Shown here piece by piece: positions 63,007-64,000 of a stretch of 64,000 nucleotides of DNA. Origin of the DNA: Janthinobacterium violaceinigrum (GTDB taxonomy: Bacteria > Pseudomonadota > Gammaproteobacteria > Burkholderiales > Burkholderiaceae_D); assembly GCF_009208555.1 (NCBI RefSeq), contig NZ_WFLI01000003.1, forward strand, positions 186,001 through 250,000. The letters run 5' to 3'. The first letter of the stretch is position 1, and the number at the start of each line of letters is the position of its first letter. The position numbers were made by a program, and so were the translations under genes. Below the pieces are notes generated by a model. That model made no database searches. It was not told the DNA's origin and saw only the letters and a list, made by a program, of their open reading frames with translations.

Positions 63007-64000
63007 TCAGGCGGCCCGCGCCTGCGCCGCCGTGTGCGGGTTGGCGGGCCGCGCCAGGCCCAGGTGGCCGCGCAGGGTGCTGGCCGCGTATTCCGTGCGG
63101 AACAGGCCGCGCCGCTGCAGTTCCGGCACCACGAGCCGGGTGAAATCCTCGAAGCCTTGCGGCAGCAGGGGCGGTACGACATTGAAGCCATCCGCGCCCC
63201 GTTCCACGAACCATTGCTCCATCAGGTCGGCCACCGTCCTGACGGAGCCGATGGCCTGCAGGTGGCCGCGCGCGACCCTGAAGCGCAGCACCAGCTGGCG
63301 CAAGCTCAGGTTTTCGCGGCGCGCCAGCTCCAGCTGCTGCTGGAAACGCCCCTTGCCGTTGTCGCCCGCCTGGTAGGGCAGGTCGGGCAGGGGACCATCG
63401 AGCGGATAGCCGGACAGATCGAAACCGCCGAATTCCAGGTTGCCGAAGTCGACCAGCGCCTGCAGTTCGCCGAACCGGTCCTGCGCCTGCTGGTCGCTTT
63501 CCGCCACCACCACGGACAGCCCCGGCGTGACCTTCAACTGGTCTTGCGCGCGGCCGTATTTCGCCATGCGGCCTTTCACGTCCCCGTAATACGCCTGCGC
63601 GACGGGCAGCGAAGTGGCCGAGCAGTAAACCATCTCGGCCTGGCGCGCGGCAAATTCGCGGCCCGTCTCGGAATTGCCCGCCTGGACCAGCACGGGGTGG
63701 CCTTGCACGGGACGGGGCAAGTCCAGCAAGCCTTGCGAGGCAAAGTACTGGCCCTGGAAGTCCAGCGGGTGGCCAGCTTCGGGCCGGTAGAACTGGCCGG
63801 CGGCGTGGTCGGGCCGGTCGAACGCCTCGTCATCCCAGCTATCCCACAGCATCTTGGACAAGGCGACGAATTCATCGGCGCGCGCATAGCGGTCCGCGTG
63901 GCTACGCGCTGCATCGATGCCGAAATTGCGCGCCGTGTGGTCGCCAAACGAGGAGACGACGTTCCAGCCCGCGCGCCCGCCGCTCAGGTGGTCGAGCGAA
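63007..64000 (-). CDS. LLM-class flavin-dependent monooxygenase, NtaA/DszA-like (5' end outside window)
   Basis: The frame runs from the right edge to the stop at 63007-63009, 330 codons plus stop; the N-terminus lies beyond base 64000. The first visible residues (LDHLSGGRAGWNVVSSFGDHTARNF) and then HADRYARADEFVAL and QGHPVLVQAGNSETGREFAA are typical of the NtaA/SnaA/DszA subgroup, FMNH2-dependent enzymes acting on sulfur compounds or chelators such as nitrilotriacetate. Its reductase partner is not in view. It ends 3 bases from hmgA and is convergent with it. Confidence 0.88.
   Translation of the reverse strand, partial: SLDHLSGGRAGWNVVSSFGDHTARNFGIDAARSHADRYARADEFVALSKMLWDSWDDEAFDRPDHAAGQFYRPEAGHPLDFQGQYFASQGLLDLPRPVQGHPVLVQAGNSETGREFAARQAEMVYCSATSLPVAQAYYGDVKGRMAKYGRAQDQLKVTPGLSVVVAESDQQAQDRFGELQALVDFGNLEFGGFDLSGYPLDGPLPDLPYQAGDNGKGRFQQQLELARRENLSLRQLVLRFRVARGHLQAIGSVRTVADLMEQWFVERGADGFNVVPPLLPQGFEDFTRLVVPELQRRGLFRTEYAASTLRGHLGLARPANPHTAAQARAA

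Noticed and set aside
1..64000. CRISPR arrays, tRNA or rRNA genes, insertion sequences, prophage
   Set aside because: No regularly spaced repeats, no cloverleaf or rRNA-like sequence and no transposase, integrase or phage-structural protein was found while reading the window.

Overview
The window is a GC-rich, gene-dense stretch of a Gram-negative bacterial chromosome. The mix of a Burkholderia-type porin, a stressosome wired to histidine kinases, homogentisate catabolism, a FecI/FecR/FecA system and GGGGTCAGACCC-type hairpins fits a betaproteobacterium. Oxalobacteraceae of the Janthinobacterium/Massilia type is my best guess; this is inference, because no rRNA or other phylogenetic marker is present. 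I see no tRNA, rRNA, CRISPR array, transposase, integrase or prophage gene. The long frames opposite many genes look like shadows of GC-rich codon use.

Layout. 0-4 kb: the 3' end of a family 3 glycosidase, then a Gfo/Idh/MocA oxidoreductase plus a PhyH-type dioxygenase, divergent from a LacI-type regulator. 4-7.5 kb: a DUF885 protein, an EamA exporter and an HpaR-like MarR regulator. 7.5-12.6 kb: a complex regulatory region with direct repeats, a near-palindrome and a consensus FNR box, leading into a porin and a three-subunit membrane sugar (acid) dehydrogenase. 12.7-18.3 kb: an Rrf2 regulator with a dithiol flavoprotein, a divergent SDR/LysR pair, a DUF4303 protein, an orphan membrane protein and a membrane metallophosphoesterase. 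18.4-24.5 kb: a six-gene stressosome operon, rsbR-rsbS-rsbT-rsbX-like followed by two complex histidine kinases. 24.6-29 kb: a nitric oxide cluster (hemerythrin, flavohaemoglobin, YjcH/ActP, NsrR) with a recognisable NsrR operator. 29-34.8 kb: ppc, gap and pyk. 35-41.6 kb: a NYN-domain protein and a Fur-boxed fecI-fecR-receptor operon. 42-46.7 kb: an MHYT/PAS/HPt hybrid kinase with an HD-GYP response regulator. 46.8-57.6 kb: an APH(6)-like kinase, a lipase-like lipoprotein, a DUF481 protein, an OmpR-type two-component system, a VirK-like protein, hemB, a metallo-hydrolase, msrA and a solo LuxR regulator. 57.8-63 kb: a DUF1842 protein, then an aromatic operon of MFS porter, flavin hydroxylase, 61-residue DUF2783 protein and hmgA. 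63-64 kb: a partial LLM-type flavin monooxygenase.

How the genes work together. The aromatic operon reads as import of a hydroxylated phenylacetate, its 6-hydroxylation to homogentisate by a flavoprotein with a tiny coupling protein (the MhaA/MhaB arrangement), then ring cleavage by HmgA. The stressosome operon has sensor, scaffold, switch kinase and phosphatase but no sigma-B or RsbU, so its output probably goes into the two hybrid kinases encoded last. The NO cluster is a self-contained detoxification unit. The sugar dehydrogenase operon would oxidise substrates in the periplasm and pass electrons through a tri-haem cytochrome to the respiratory chain.
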